Source: Planctomycetota bacterium (GTDB taxonomy: Bacteria > Planctomycetota > B15-G4). Taken from it: a stretch of 56,408 nt of DNA. Below the pieces are notes generated by a model, which searched no databases, had not been told where the DNA came from, and saw nothing but the letters and a program-made list of their open reading frames with translations. The stretch spans positions 1 through 56,408 of the forward strand of contig JAJDEO010000057.1 of NCBI GenBank assembly GCA_029259745.1, given 5' to 3'. Of this stretch, positions 45,857-54,849 are shown piece after piece (position 1 is the stretch's first letter; every line of letters begins with the position of its first letter). The translations under genes were made by a program, and so were the position numbers.

Positions 45857-47434
45857 TCAGCTGATGGGGAGGGCTTGACCGGCGCGGACGAGGATGTCCT
45901 CGTCGTTCCAGAGGCCGAGCAGCGCCAGGGCGCCGGCGAGCGGCCAGGCACCCGGGATCGAAAGCGTCAGGAGCACGGCCGGGGCGATGATGCCGCCGAG
46001 CAGGACGAGGCCGAGGTGGCGCTTCGCGAAGGGCCCCGACCCGTGCAGCAACTTCGTGACGCGCTTGTACTCGACCTCACGGCCGACTGGCGCAAGGCGC
46101 TCTTCGAAGACGATGAAGAGCAACTGCACGAGCAGGCCGATCAGAAGCACGAAACGCGTCAGCGACGCGCTGCCGCTCGCGACCGAGTGGAAGATCAACA
46201 AGATCGCCGAGCCGGCGATCAGCGCCTGGGCGAAGAGCTGCAGCGCGTAGCCCTTCTTCATCCACAGCACGCGCCCCTTCGACTGCCCGAAGAGCCACGC
46301 CGTGTAGATCGCGCTCCCCGCCGCGAGGACGAGGCTCGGGATCAGGATCACCCAGCCCCAGACGCCGAGGTCGATGTCGAACAGCGACATGCCGAGCCAC
46401 AGCGTGAGCACACCGCCGTAGCCGACGAGGATGAACGAACCCTTCGCGAGCCACGAGTTCCAGTTCGGGCGCAGCAGGATCGAGAGGAAGCGATCGGGGC
46501 GCTTGAGATCGGCGACGAGGAAGTACGTCGTCACGAGCAGGGCGAGGATCGCGATGAGCGGCGCGACGAAGCCCATCGAGATGGCGCCGATCGTCGCGGA
46601 CGTCATGCGCCCGGCGCCGGCGCGGGCCGCGTCGGTGAGGCCGTCGCTCAGCGGCGACATGTGCAGCGCGCCGACGAGGAAGGCCCCGGCCGCGATCGAC
46701 TTCGCGAAGAGGTAGTTGGTGATCGAGGATCCCCACAGCGGCGGGTGGTCGGCGTTGTAGACGGTGCGTGCCGTCGCCTTCTCCTCGAGTTGTTGGAGGT
46801 AGCGCTGCGAGTCGAGCTGAATGCCTTCGCGGCTCTCGGCCCACAGGTAACCGCCGCCTGCGTTGGTGCAGGACGGGTCGATCGCCGGCTTGGCGGCCTC
46901 GCGGTAGTAGACGTTCGGGCGCGTCCCGGCCTCGGGCTTGCGCACGTTGAGGTCGAAGACGTCGCGCATCTGCGAGACGCGGCTCTCGGGGTCGTGGAAG
47001 TCGCCGGGAATGATCGCCTCGGTCGGGCAGACGACGGCGCAGGCGGGGGCGAGCCCGCGTTCGGTGCGATGCGCGCAGAAGTGGCACTTCTGGGCCGTGC
47101 CCGAGTCTTCGTTGATGTAGAGCGCGTCGTAGGGACAGGCCTGCATGCAGGCCTTGCAGCCGATGCACGCGTCGGGGTCGATGTCGACGATGCCGTCCGA
47201 CGTGCGCTTCTCGAGCGCCGAGGTCGGGCAGATCTCCACGCACGGCGCGTCGGTGCACTGGTTGCAGCGCAGCACGGCGAACGAGCGGTCGACGCTCGGG
47301 AACTCGCCCTCCTCGATGTACTTCACCCACGTGCGGAAGTCGCCGACGGGGACGTTGTTCTCCGACTTGCAGGCGACGGTGCACGCATGGCACCCGATGC
47401 ACCGCGTCTGGTCGATGACGAAGCCGAGCTGCAC
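45857..47434 (-). CDS. Fused ferredoxin (PsrB-like) and NrfD (PsrC-like) membrane subunit
   Basis: 525 residues. The first ~170 hold four [4Fe-4S] motifs (CIGCHACTVAC, CNQCTDAPCVEIC, CIGCKACMQAC, CHFCAHRTERG...ACAVVC), as in DMSO-reductase-type B subunits. The rest has eight hydrophobic segments typical of NrfD/PsrC quinol-interacting anchors (for example FILVGYGGVLTLWLG and FVLLIGLLVQLLFIV). It would move electrons between membrane quinone and the catalytic subunit encoded next. Fusion of B and C is unusual compared with PsrABC. GTG 47434 has GGAGG 4 nt upstream. The N-terminal Fe-S part before the first membrane helix fits a cytoplasmic location, matching the Tat-less A subunit. Confidence 0.9.
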   Translation of the reverse strand: MQLGFVIDQTRCIGCHACTVACKSENNVPVGDFRTWVKYIEEGEFPSVDRSFAVLRCNQCTDAPCVEICPTSALEKRTSDGIVDIDPDACIGCKACMQACPYDALYINEDSGTAQKCHFCAHRTERGLAPACAVVCPTEAIIPGDFHDPESRVSQMRDVFDLNVRKPEAGTRPNVYYREAAKPAIDPSCTNAGGGYLWAESREGIQLDSQRYLQQLEEKATARTVYNADHPPLWGSSITNYLFAKSIAAGAFLVGALHMSPLSDGLTDAARAGAGRMTSATIGAISMGFVAPLIAILALLVTTYFLVADLKRPDRFLSILLRPNWNSWLAKGSFILVGYGGVLTLWLGMSLFDIDLGVWGWVILIPSLVLAAGSAIYTAWLFGQSKGRVLWMKKGYALQLFAQALIAGSAILLIFHSVASGSASLTRFVLLIGLLVQLLFIVFEERLAPVGREVEYKRVTKLLHGSGPFAKRHLGLVLLGGIIAPAVLLTLSIPGAWPLAGALALLGLWNDEDILVRAGQALPIS

Positions 47435-47688
47435 GAAACCTCCAGCGCGCCAGCTGCGGCGCTGCGAGACGGGGGGCGAGGGGCGAGTGCGGCAGGGTAT
47501 CGCACCGCGCTCGGACGCACCACGGGAAGCGAGGCGTTCGGAGAAGTGGGCGGTCCTCGGGCGTCACTCGCGTGAGCAGAGACTCATGCCATCCAGGTCG
47601 GGCGCGCCAGCGCATCGACGCGAAATCTGGTGTCACACTCCGACCTGGAAATCGCTGATAACCTGGACACGACCGTGGAGGAGTTCTG

Positions 47689-49194
47689 ATGGGTATCGAG
47701 ATGTTGAGGAACGCGGCGCTGGCGAGCGCCTTGCTGAGCGGGCCGCTTGCTGCGGGGACGATCCGCGTGCCGGACGGTGAGCCCGACCTCGCGTCGGCCC
47801 TGGCCACCGCGCAGGCCGGCGACCTGATCCTCGTGGCGCCCGGCACCTACGCCGGGCCGGGCTTCCGCGGCCTCGACGTGACGATCGACAACTTGACGAT
47901 CCGGGGCATCGGCGGTTCGTCGCAAGTCGAGATCAACTGCCAGAGCGCCGATCGCTGGATGACGGTGTCGAGCACCGGCGTGCTCGTCGATGGACTGACG
48001 ATCGTCGACGCCGAGGCCGACGTGGGCTTCAGCCCGCCGGGCCAGGCGATCGACGCGCAGACCGGATCAGACCTCACGCTCGTCGACTGCGTCTTCGAGA
48101 GCTGCGGGTTCTTCTACGGCGGGCCGAACTTCGGTCCGTCCGGGGGAGCAGTCTCGGCGCGCGGTGTGCTGACGGTCGACCGCTGCCGCTTCGACGGCAA
48201 CCAAGGCGAGAACGGCGGGGCGATCTACCTCTCGGGAGCCACGGCTCGCATCGAACGCTCCGTGTTCGTCGACAACGTCGGGCGGGCCCTGTTCGACGAC
48301 GGCTTGACCGGCGGCGAGCTCTTCGGGCAAGGCGGGGCGATCGCGGCCTTCTCGAGCGAACTCGTCGTCGCCTCATGCGTGTTCGAGGGGAACGACGCCG
48401 AGGACAGAGGTGCCGCGATCGTTGCGGTCGGTCCGCCCGTCGCGATCGATCAGTGCACGTTCACGCGCAACGTCAGCGCAGTCAGCCCCTTCGGCTCGAC
48501 GAGTGAAGTCCTCGACCTCTTCGTGACGGGGGGCGGCGGTGCGGGGAGCTTCACGCGCTCGGTCGTCTTCGGCAATGTCGCGCCGATCAACACCTTCGCG
48601 TCCAGCAACATCGTCGACGTCGAGAACTGCCTGATCGAGGGCGGCTGGCCGGGCGGGATCGACGTGATCGACGTCGATCCGCTGTTCGTGCCGGGCGGCA
48701 CGGCGCTGCAGGCCGGCTCGCCATGCATCGACCGCGGGCCCTTCGGTCCGGGAGACACGACGCACACCGATGTGGCCGGCGCGCCGCGACACGTCGACGG
48801 ACTGCTCGACGGCTCGGCGCAGATCGACCTGGGCGCCCACGAGTTTTCGCATGCGACGATCACGTCACCCGACGCCCCGCTCGCGGCGCCGGGCGAGACG
48901 ATCGGCGTCGTCGTCCAGTCGCCGGCGGGTCATCTGACGGGCGTGCTCGTCTCCACGCTCGCACTGCCCGCGCCGGTCTACGACGCACAGCTCGGCGACG
49001 TGCTGTACTCATACGGCGTCGGCTTCCCGGTCTTCCTCGGTCCGTACGTGTCGAACGGCGCGGCGATCCCGACCTCGATCGCGATCCCGGCCGGTGTCCC
49101 GCAAGGGACGCGCTTCGCGTTCGTCCCCGGCTCGGTGCTCGGCATCGGTGGCGGCTTCGGCGCGGCACTCGAGTTCGAGGTCCGGACACCCTGA
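47689..49194 (+). CDS. Secreted right-handed beta-helix protein
   Basis: 501 residues. A signal peptide (about 1-22) precedes a repeat region with pectate-lyase-like beta-helix turns: TIRVPDGEPDLASALATA, APGTYAGPGF, GGAVSARGVLTVDRC and GGAIYLSGATARIERS. The segment LQAGSPCIDRGPFGPG followed by QIDLGAHEF is common in polymorphic outer-membrane and planctomycete surface proteins. The last ~115 residues form a beta domain ending FGAALEFEVRTP that may be a distant relative of the tails at 22-366 and 25027-25365. The start has GGAGGAG upstream. The role is extracellular; no catalytic residues are evident. The 254-bp gap upstream shows nothing else. Confidence 0.83.
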   Translation: MGIEMLRNAALASALLSGPLAAGTIRVPDGEPDLASALATAQAGDLILVAPGTYAGPGFRGLDVTIDNLTIRGIGGSSQVEINCQSADRWMTVSSTGVLVDGLTIVDAEADVGFSPPGQAIDAQTGSDLTLVDCVFESCGFFYGGPNFGPSGGAVSARGVLTVDRCRFDGNQGENGGAIYLSGATARIERSVFVDNVGRALFDDGLTGGELFGQGGAIAAFSSELVVASCVFEGNDAEDRGAAIVAVGPPVAIDQCTFTRNVSAVSPFGSTSEVLDLFVTGGGGAGSFTRSVVFGNVAPINTFASSNIVDVENCLIEGGWPGGIDVIDVDPLFVPGGTALQAGSPCIDRGPFGPGDTTHTDVAGAPRHVDGLLDGSAQIDLGAHEFSHATITSPDAPLAAPGETIGVVVQSPAGHLTGVLVSTLALPAPVYDAQLGDVLYSYGVGFPVFLGPYVSNGAAIPTSIAIPAGVPQGTRFAFVPGSVLGIGGGFGAALEFEVRTP

Positions 49195-49337
49195 CGCGCT
49201 CGTCGCTGAAGGTCGTTGATCGCGCGAAGCGCGGCGTGCATCGCCTGAGTGCACGTGTCTCGTTTCAGTAGGGTCGTTTCTTCACAGATCCTCCGCTTCG
49301 GGAAGTGTTTTGGCGGGGTTGCGACAAGATAGGGGTG

Positions 49338-51935
49338 ATGACGACGCCCTGCTCCGATGCCGACAAGGCCTTCGAGGTCTTCCGCCGTACCGGCGACGCC
49401 GATGCCCTCGCTGTTGTGTATGACGAGCTGGCGCCGGGGTTGTTACGCCTTGCGCTGAAGCTCCTCGGCGACGCGTCGGCAGCCGAGGACGTGTTGCAGG
49501 CCACCTTCGTGACGGCAATTGAGGCCGCGCCTCGGCACGACGGCACACGCCCGGTGCGACCCTGGCTCGCTGGCATCCTCGCGAACGAAGTCCGTGCCCA
49601 TCGCCGCCGCACGACCCGCGCCGTCGACCCGACGCGCCTCGCGCCGCTCCGCGAGCCGAGCGATCCCGCGCAGGACGCCATCGACGCCGAACTCGACATC
49701 GTCGTCGGTGAGCAGGTCCGCGAGCTGCCCGACGCCTGGCAACAGCCCGTGCTCCTGCGCGTGCGCCAAGGCCTCACGGTGCCCGAGATCGCGGCGGCGC
49801 TCGGTCGTCCCGCGGGCACGATCCGCGGCCAGATCGCGCGGGGAATCGCGCGCCTCCGCGCCGGACTGGCCTCGGCGCTCGGAGTGTTCGGGCTCGCGCG
49901 CGTCATGCATGGAAGTCTCGCGCGCGTCACGCACGGAAAAGGACGGTTGGCCCGATCAGGGGCTGCCACGAGTGGGGTTGGTGTTCTGGGGGGGACGTTG
50001 ATGGTTGTGTCGGTGCTGGCATTGGTTGTGTGGGGATTGACGGTGGTGTGGGAGGGGGCGTTGCCCGAGCCACAGGAGTTGTCGGCCTTGTCGGTCGTCG
50101 CGGATGTGGATGGCGTCGTGGAGGACGTTCCGCTCGCGGTAGAGGCACCGCCTCGAGCGACCGTCATCGCCAATCCCGCAGCCGGTGTCGTGGTCAGCGA
50201 CACGGAGGGGGGCGGTCTGCCCGCGCGGCTCGTCGTGGTGAACTCCACGGGCGACCGCGCGGGTCAGGCCATTATCGATGTCTACTCAAGTCGCAAGGCG
50301 TATGACGCCTATGAACCAGCTCTCCGCAGCTTCAGCGCGGATGGAGCGGGCGTCTGGGAAGGGGTCCTGGAGCCCGGGGAAGCTGTTGTCGCTCGCAAGG
50401 ATCGAAGCCGTACTCGGCTCGCTCAAACGTTTGCGACGACGGACGAACTTCATCGAGTCGTGGAGCTGATCGACCTCTTCACGCTGGAGGGGCGTGTTGT
50501 CGATCACAAGGGAGAAACGATTGCGGGCACTGACGTCGCTGTGAGCGACGATGCGCGAAACAGAGGTGGGCTTGGAGCGTCGCGCAAACCGCCCCAGGTG
50601 AAGGCGGGGCATGACGGAAGTTTCGCTGTGGATCTCGAACCAGGCGCATACTCTCTGCGAGCAGCTCGAGGAAACCGCAGGGGCTACTCGCTACGAGTGC
50701 AAGTGCCGGATGTTGTCGACGATCTCACCCTGTCAGTGCCTGGCGACTGGCGGATCACGGGGCGTGTCGTCGATGCAAGCGGTTCTCCGGTCGAGAGCGA
50801 GCTTCGCTTCTACGTCGATCCTGACGTGACAGTCGAGCCAGTACCAGGTGTCGAGGTGCTTCGATCGATGTGGAGGGCGAGGACGGACGCTGAGGGGCGT
50901 TTCGATGTCGGTGTTTCTGAGCTTGGACGTTTTCATGTCGTCGGATCGGCCAAGGGTCATGCGCCAAGCGCCTTGGTCGAAGCCGTGGTGTCGGTCGAAG
51001 CTCCAGTTGCCATCGTCGACATCTTGCTCACCGAACCCGTGTCGATCGCTGGTCGTGTCGTTGATACGTCCGATCAGCCCGTGATCGGGACAACCGTGTC
51101 GGCCGGGTCGGACGATCTCCTGGCATGGGTCGCCAACCGCCTGGCTCCGAGGCACAGCGAGCTCTTCGGTGAAGCTGTCGCGACGACGGACGAACAGGGT
51201 GCCTTCGTGCTCGAAGGGCTGAGTTCTCAGGGCGTCTACGACCTGACGGTGAACGCCGGTCACCGACGTGGTGGAGCCGCTGTCATCGAGCGTGACGTCG
51301 AAGGTGGTCGCTCCAACGTTGTTATCGTCGACCCGGGCCTGCTCGAGACGGTGTCCCTTCGAGGGCGCGTTGTCGAAGCGGCGACCGGCGACCCCGTTCC
51401 GCACTTTGAGCTGCACCTCGAAAGCCAGCGGGGCAAGGTCAGCACATTGACATCCGAGTACGTCGATGATGTCGACGGCCGTTTCACGATCGACGGCCTC
51501 GACGCGCACGGATTGTTCGGAATCACAGTCGTTGCGATCATGGACAAGCGTTGGACGGACCGAACGGGCTTCGTACACGCGAGGGCTCGCCACGATCTCG
51601 GCAGCGTCACCGTCCCCCTCGGTGAGATCGTCCTCGATGGCGGGACCTTGGATATCCGGTTGGCAGCAGCGGGTGTTGTGGATGCGAGGTTACTGGATCA
51701 CGACGGCCTTCCTTGGTCACTCGTTACCATTCGATTGCGTGAGCAAGGGGCGACATTGATCGAGCACAAATACGAGGGTCGGACGGATGCCTTCGGCCAC
51801 ATCGTGATGACTCATGTCGCACCCGGCACGTACGACGTCCTCGTCGACGGCGTCGACCACGGCACGGTCGAGGTACTCGCCGGTGAGACGACGACTGTCG
51901 AGTTGTCGCCGGTTGCCGACGACGAGCCGCGCTGA
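49338..51935 (+). CDS. ECF sigma factor fused via a TM helix to five Ig-like (carboxypeptidase regulatory-like) repeats
   Basis: 865 residues. Residues ~20-95 are sigma region 2 (DASAAEDVLQATFVTAI, then RPWLAGILANEVRAHRRR). Residues ~118-178 are region 4 (LPDAWQQPVLLRVRQGL and VPEIAAALGRPAGTIRGQ). A basic linker leads to a membrane helix at ~215-238 (VGVLGGTLMVVSVLALVVWG). After about 140 residues come five carboxypeptidase-regulatory-like units (about 380-865), four marked by GRVVD- or GRVVE-type starts. ATG 49338 is chosen over GTG 49305 because it directly precedes the sigma fold; AGGGG lies just upstream. The architecture predicts a sigma factor held at the membrane with an exported sensor. 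No anti-sigma gene is adjacent. Confidence 0.88.
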   Translation: MTTPCSDADKAFEVFRRTGDADALAVVYDELAPGLLRLALKLLGDASAAEDVLQATFVTAIEAAPRHDGTRPVRPWLAGILANEVRAHRRRTTRAVDPTRLAPLREPSDPAQDAIDAELDIVVGEQVRELPDAWQQPVLLRVRQGLTVPEIAAALGRPAGTIRGQIARGIARLRAGLASALGVFGLARVMHGSLARVTHGKGRLARSGAATSGVGVLGGTLMVVSVLALVVWGLTVVWEGALPEPQELSALSVVADVDGVVEDVPLAVEAPPRATVIANPAAGVVVSDTEGGGLPARLVVVNSTGDRAGQAIIDVYSSRKAYDAYEPALRSFSADGAGVWEGVLEPGEAVVARKDRSRTRLAQTFATTDELHRVVELIDLFTLEGRVVDHKGETIAGTDVAVSDDARNRGGLGASRKPPQVKAGHDGSFAVDLEPGAYSLRAARGNRRGYSLRVQVPDVVDDLTLSVPGDWRITGRVVDASGSPVESELRFYVDPDVTVEPVPGVEVLRSMWRARTDAEGRFDVGVSELGRFHVVGSAKGHAPSALVEAVVSVEAPVAIVDILLTEPVSIAGRVVDTSDQPVIGTTVSAGSDDLLAWVANRLAPRHSELFGEAVATTDEQGAFVLEGLSSQGVYDLTVNAGHRRGGAAVIERDVEGGRSNVVIVDPGLLETVSLRGRVVEAATGDPVPHFELHLESQRGKVSTLTSEYVDDVDGRFTIDGLDAHGLFGITVVAIMDKRWTDRTGFVHARARHDLGSVTVPLGEIVLDGGTLDIRLAAAGVVDARLLDHDGLPWSLVTIRLREQGATLIEHKYEGRTDAFGHIVMTHVAPGTYDVLVDGVDHGTVEVLAGETTTVELSPVADDEPR

Positions 51936-51961
51936 CGGCGCGCGTTGACGCGGCGCTTCCG

Positions 51962-52633
51962 CTACATCGTCATCGCGACGAGACTCGTGACGTTCCACAC
52001 CTCTTCGCTGCGTTTCGCGACGACGAACCACGGCACGTCCGCAGGCCCTTGGCAGTTCCCGCAGCTCTCCCAGTAGAGCGCGCCACGTGCGATGAACGTG
52101 ACGGCCGTTTCGCGGTCACGCGAGAACGCGACCACCGTGGGAATCATCACGCCTTCCGCACCGCGATGCTCGCGCTCGAAGCGCTCGGGGAGGAGTCGGC
52201 CCGTCTCCCACATGTCCGCTTCTCCTTCCCACTGCGCCATGGTTTCCGCGTCCACCCAATGGGCCGCGACACCCAGTTCGACATGCTCGTAGCGAACGGG
52301 TGTCACGATGCGTGAGGCGCAGAGATCGAAGAGCTCGCCGGTCAGCTTCGCGCCGCGCAGTGGCTTCGCCCAGAGGGCGTGCTTGCGATACAGCGCGAAC
52401 CCCTTCTCGTCGTAGCCGCCATCCGAGTCGACGACGACGATCCGCCTCTCACCGAGTTCCTCGGCCATCGCCGTGAGCGCGGCGGCGAGCACAGACGCTT
52501 CTTCGGCCGTTGCATCGCGCTGCTCGACGGCGGCCGCCTCTTGCTCCGACGTTGCGACAGGAGCCTCGACGGCCACGCGTCCACAGCCGCTCAGCGCCGC
52601 GGCGATCAGTAGGCCAGCAACAACCGTCTTCAT
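51962..52633 (-). CDS. Lipoprotein of unknown function
   Basis: 223 residues. A signal peptide with lipobox LSGC (MKTVVAGLLIAAALSGC) predicts acylation at Cys17. The mature part begins Ala/Glu-rich, then has RRIVVVDSDGGYDEKGF, LFDLCASRIVTP and VTFIARGALYWESC with CGNC (two close Cys). I recognise no family. ATG 52633 opens the signal peptide; the frame reaches 52735 over the next gene's start. It converges on the ECF fusion gene with 26 bp between stops and diverges from the AHSA1-type gene across 91 bp. Confidence 0.72.
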   Translation of the reverse strand: MKTVVAGLLIAAALSGCGRVAVEAPVATSEQEAAAVEQRDATAEEASVLAAALTAMAEELGERRIVVVDSDGGYDEKGFALYRKHALWAKPLRGAKLTGELFDLCASRIVTPVRYEHVELGVAAHWVDAETMAQWEGEADMWETGRLLPERFEREHRGAEGVMIPTVVAFSRDRETAVTFIARGALYWESCGNCQGPADVPWFVVAKRSEEVWNVTSLVAMTM

Positions 52634-52724
52634 CGAGTTCGTCCCCGGATCGGACGTCAGTCGACGTGTGCTCGTGGCTCCGTGTGCGATCATTGCGCGC
52701 TGTAACCACGTGAGGAGACCGTTG

Positions 52725-53189
52725 ATGACCACCACCCGTTCTCACACTCACGCCGTCGACCTCGCCCTTTCGCCCGAGCGGGCCTTCGCGCTGCTCGTCA
52801 CGCCGAGCGACATCCGCGCGTGGTGGTCGGCGTCGCGCGTGATCGTCATCCCGAAGCCCGGCGGGACGTGGAGCGCGACGTGGGGTGACGACGAGGACGC
52901 GCCCGACTACATCACCTCGGCCACGCTCGAGGTCTTCGACCCGCCGCATCAACTCGTCCTCATGAACTATCAGTACGCGGCCAAAGCCGGCGAGCTTCCT
53001 TTCGATGCCGACTTCCGCACGACGTTCACGGTGGATAAGACGCCGAGTGGCTCACGCATCTCCGTCACGCAAGACGGCTTCCCGACGTCGCCCGAGTCCG
53101 ACGACTACTACGCGGCCTGCTCGACTGGTTGGCACCAGACGTTCGAGCAGATGAAGGCCTACGTCGACGGGTTTCGGAGGGGTGTGTAG
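52725..53189 (+). CDS. SRPBCC/AHSA1-type ligand-binding-fold protein
   Basis: 154 residues of the START-like/AHSA1 superfamily, with a hydrophobic cavity for small ligands. Visible blocks are LSPERAFALLVTPSDIRAWW at the start, GGTWSATWGDD and a C-terminal helix WHQTFEQMKAYVDGF. AGGAG lies 7-8 nt before ATG 52725; the frame extends to 52473 without a ribosome site. The next gene starts immediately after its stop, so the two form an operon. Function unknown; some relatives assist Hsp90 or act in toxin handling. Confidence 0.82.
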   Translation: MTTTRSHTHAVDLALSPERAFALLVTPSDIRAWWSASRVIVIPKPGGTWSATWGDDEDAPDYITSATLEVFDPPHQLVLMNYQYAAKAGELPFDADFRTTFTVDKTPSGSRISVTQDGFPTSPESDDYYAACSTGWHQTFEQMKAYVDGFRRGV

Positions 53190-53636
53190 ATGGCTTTCAC
53201 GCGCGCAGTTCTCGCTCTCGTGTTATCCGCGCTGCTGTCGGCATGTGCCTCGCAGGCGCACGTCGAGCACGATGTCCGCCTCGCGATGCAGGCGCTGCAC
53301 GATGCCGACGAGGCGCTCGATGCGGAGGGCGTGGTCGCGCTGCTCGCCGACGACTTCTTCATGTTGATGGACGGTGTCCGCACCGCGCGCGAGGACGTCG
53401 TGACCCAGATTCGTTCGACACTCCCGACGCTGCAGTCGTTCGACACCGACTTCGAGAACGTCGAGGTGCTCGTCATCTCCTCCGACGCGGCACTCGTCTC
53501 GATGACTTTTCGTGATCGCATCGTCGACGCGAGCGGAGACGCCATGGCATCGCGCGGGCCCTCCACGTTCCTCTGGCGCAAGCGCGACGGTGCCTGGCTC
53601 ATCTCCTACCTCGACGCGGACCACTACGCCGACTGA
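53190..53636 (+). CDS. NTF2-like (DUF4440/SnoaL type) lipoprotein
   Basis: 148 residues with a signal peptide and lipobox LLSAC (Cys19). The mature domain has the cone-shaped NTF2-like fold expected from ALHDADEALDAEGVVAL, LADDFFMLMDGV and the terminal strand FLWRKRDGAWLISYLDADH. Such domains bind small ligands or act as enzymes such as ketosteroid isomerases. ATG 53190 follows the AHSA1-type stop with no gap. A role with that neighbour is likely but not shown. Confidence 0.8.
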   Translation: MAFTRAVLALVLSALLSACASQAHVEHDVRLAMQALHDADEALDAEGVVALLADDFFMLMDGVRTAREDVVTQIRSTLPTLQSFDTDFENVEVLVISSDAALVSMTFRDRIVDASGDAMASRGPSTFLWRKRDGAWLISYLDADHYAD

Positions 53637-53784
53637 GCGCGCGCCTCGGTGGCACGCTCTTCTGGGTCAAAGTGAGAGGTCATGCTTCAGCTGCGGTGCC
53701 CGACCGCTCGATGACTCCGTGAGAAATCCCGTGCACTGCGGTTGCCGCCCGGGCACGCGACGAGTTGATCGGAGATTCGAGTTG

Positions 53785-54849
53785 ATGGATGTGACTGCGG
53801 TGAAGAGTGCTCCACGGCGATCCTGGCGTGCGGCGTTGAAGCACGTCGAAGGCGACGGGGCGCGGCGCTACCGGATGGAGTGGGACAGTCGCGGGCGACG
53901 CCATGTGCATGTCTTCGAAGAGGCCGACGTGGCGGCCGTCGACACGGCGCTCGCGGCGCGCCGCCCGCTCCTGCTGCTCGGCGAACCCGGCACCGGCAAG
54001 ACGCAGATCGCCGCCGCCGTCGCGGCCGCCTTCGACGCGCCGTTCGTTTCGTGGACCCTCGATGCGCGCACCGAGCCCGGCGACCTGCTCTTCACCGTCG
54101 ACCACATCAAGCGCCTCGCGAACGCCCAGGTGGCCGGCGCGCTGCACGCCATCGGCAGCGACGACGCCAACATCGCCCGCTCCAAGATCGAGCACGCGAT
54201 GAAGCTCGACCGCTACGTCGTCCCCGGGCCCCTGTGGTGGGCGCTCGACTGGAAGGGCGCCCTCGCGACGGAAGCGAACGAGCGCGAGCGGATCGAGCGC
54301 TTCGAGGCGTTCGGGCGCACGCGTCGCGTCGTCGCGCTGATCGACGAGATCGACAAGGCCGAGCCGGACGTCCCCAACGGTTTGCTCGAAGTGCTCGGCA
54401 GCAACAGTTTCCGCGGCCCCGTCGCGACGGTTGCACGCAACCCGAACGAGCAGGAAGCGCCGCTCGTGTTCATCACGTCGAACGACGAGCGCGACCTTCC
54501 CGACGCCTTCCTGCGCCGCTGCGTCGTCCACGTGCTGCGCCTCCCCGACGACTTCGTGGCCGGCATGGCGAGGCGCGGGCGCGCGCACTTCCCGTCGATG
54601 CCCGACGAGCTGCTCGTCGCCGCCGCCGAGTTGCTCCACGCCGACCGCGCAGCGCTGCACGAGGGTGCACGTCCCGGACTGGCCGAGTACATCGACCTGC
54701 TGCGCGTGCTCGACGCGATGCCTGCGGATGCCAGTGAGTCTCCGGCCGACCACACGCAACGCCGTCGCCGCGCGATCAACGTGATCGGCCGCTTCACGTT
54801 CAAGAAGTTCTCCGAGATCGCGGCCGAACGCGCGCGGCGCGAGCGGTGA
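53785..54849 (+). CDS. MoxR-like AAA ATPase
   Basis: 354 residues. The Walker A motif GEPGTGKT is at residues 66-73 and Walker B is ALIDEIDK near 185-192. A sensor region (VFITSNDERDLPDAFLRRC) and a C-terminal lid follow. MoxR AAA+ proteins remodel partner proteins, often with a vWA-domain partner that binds metal through a MIDAS motif. The next gene overlaps it by GTGA, and its product has a vWA-like segment. ATG 53785 is the first start that avoids the preceding lipoprotein gene. No membrane segment is seen. Confidence 0.9.
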   Translation: MDVTAVKSAPRRSWRAALKHVEGDGARRYRMEWDSRGRRHVHVFEEADVAAVDTALAARRPLLLLGEPGTGKTQIAAAVAAAFDAPFVSWTLDARTEPGDLLFTVDHIKRLANAQVAGALHAIGSDDANIARSKIEHAMKLDRYVVPGPLWWALDWKGALATEANERERIERFEAFGRTRRVVALIDEIDKAEPDVPNGLLEVLGSNSFRGPVATVARNPNEQEAPLVFITSNDERDLPDAFLRRCVVHVLRLPDDFVAGMARRGRAHFPSMPDELLVAAAELLHADRAALHEGARPGLAEYIDLLRVLDAMPADASESPADHTQRRRRAINVIGRFTFKKFSEIAAERARRER

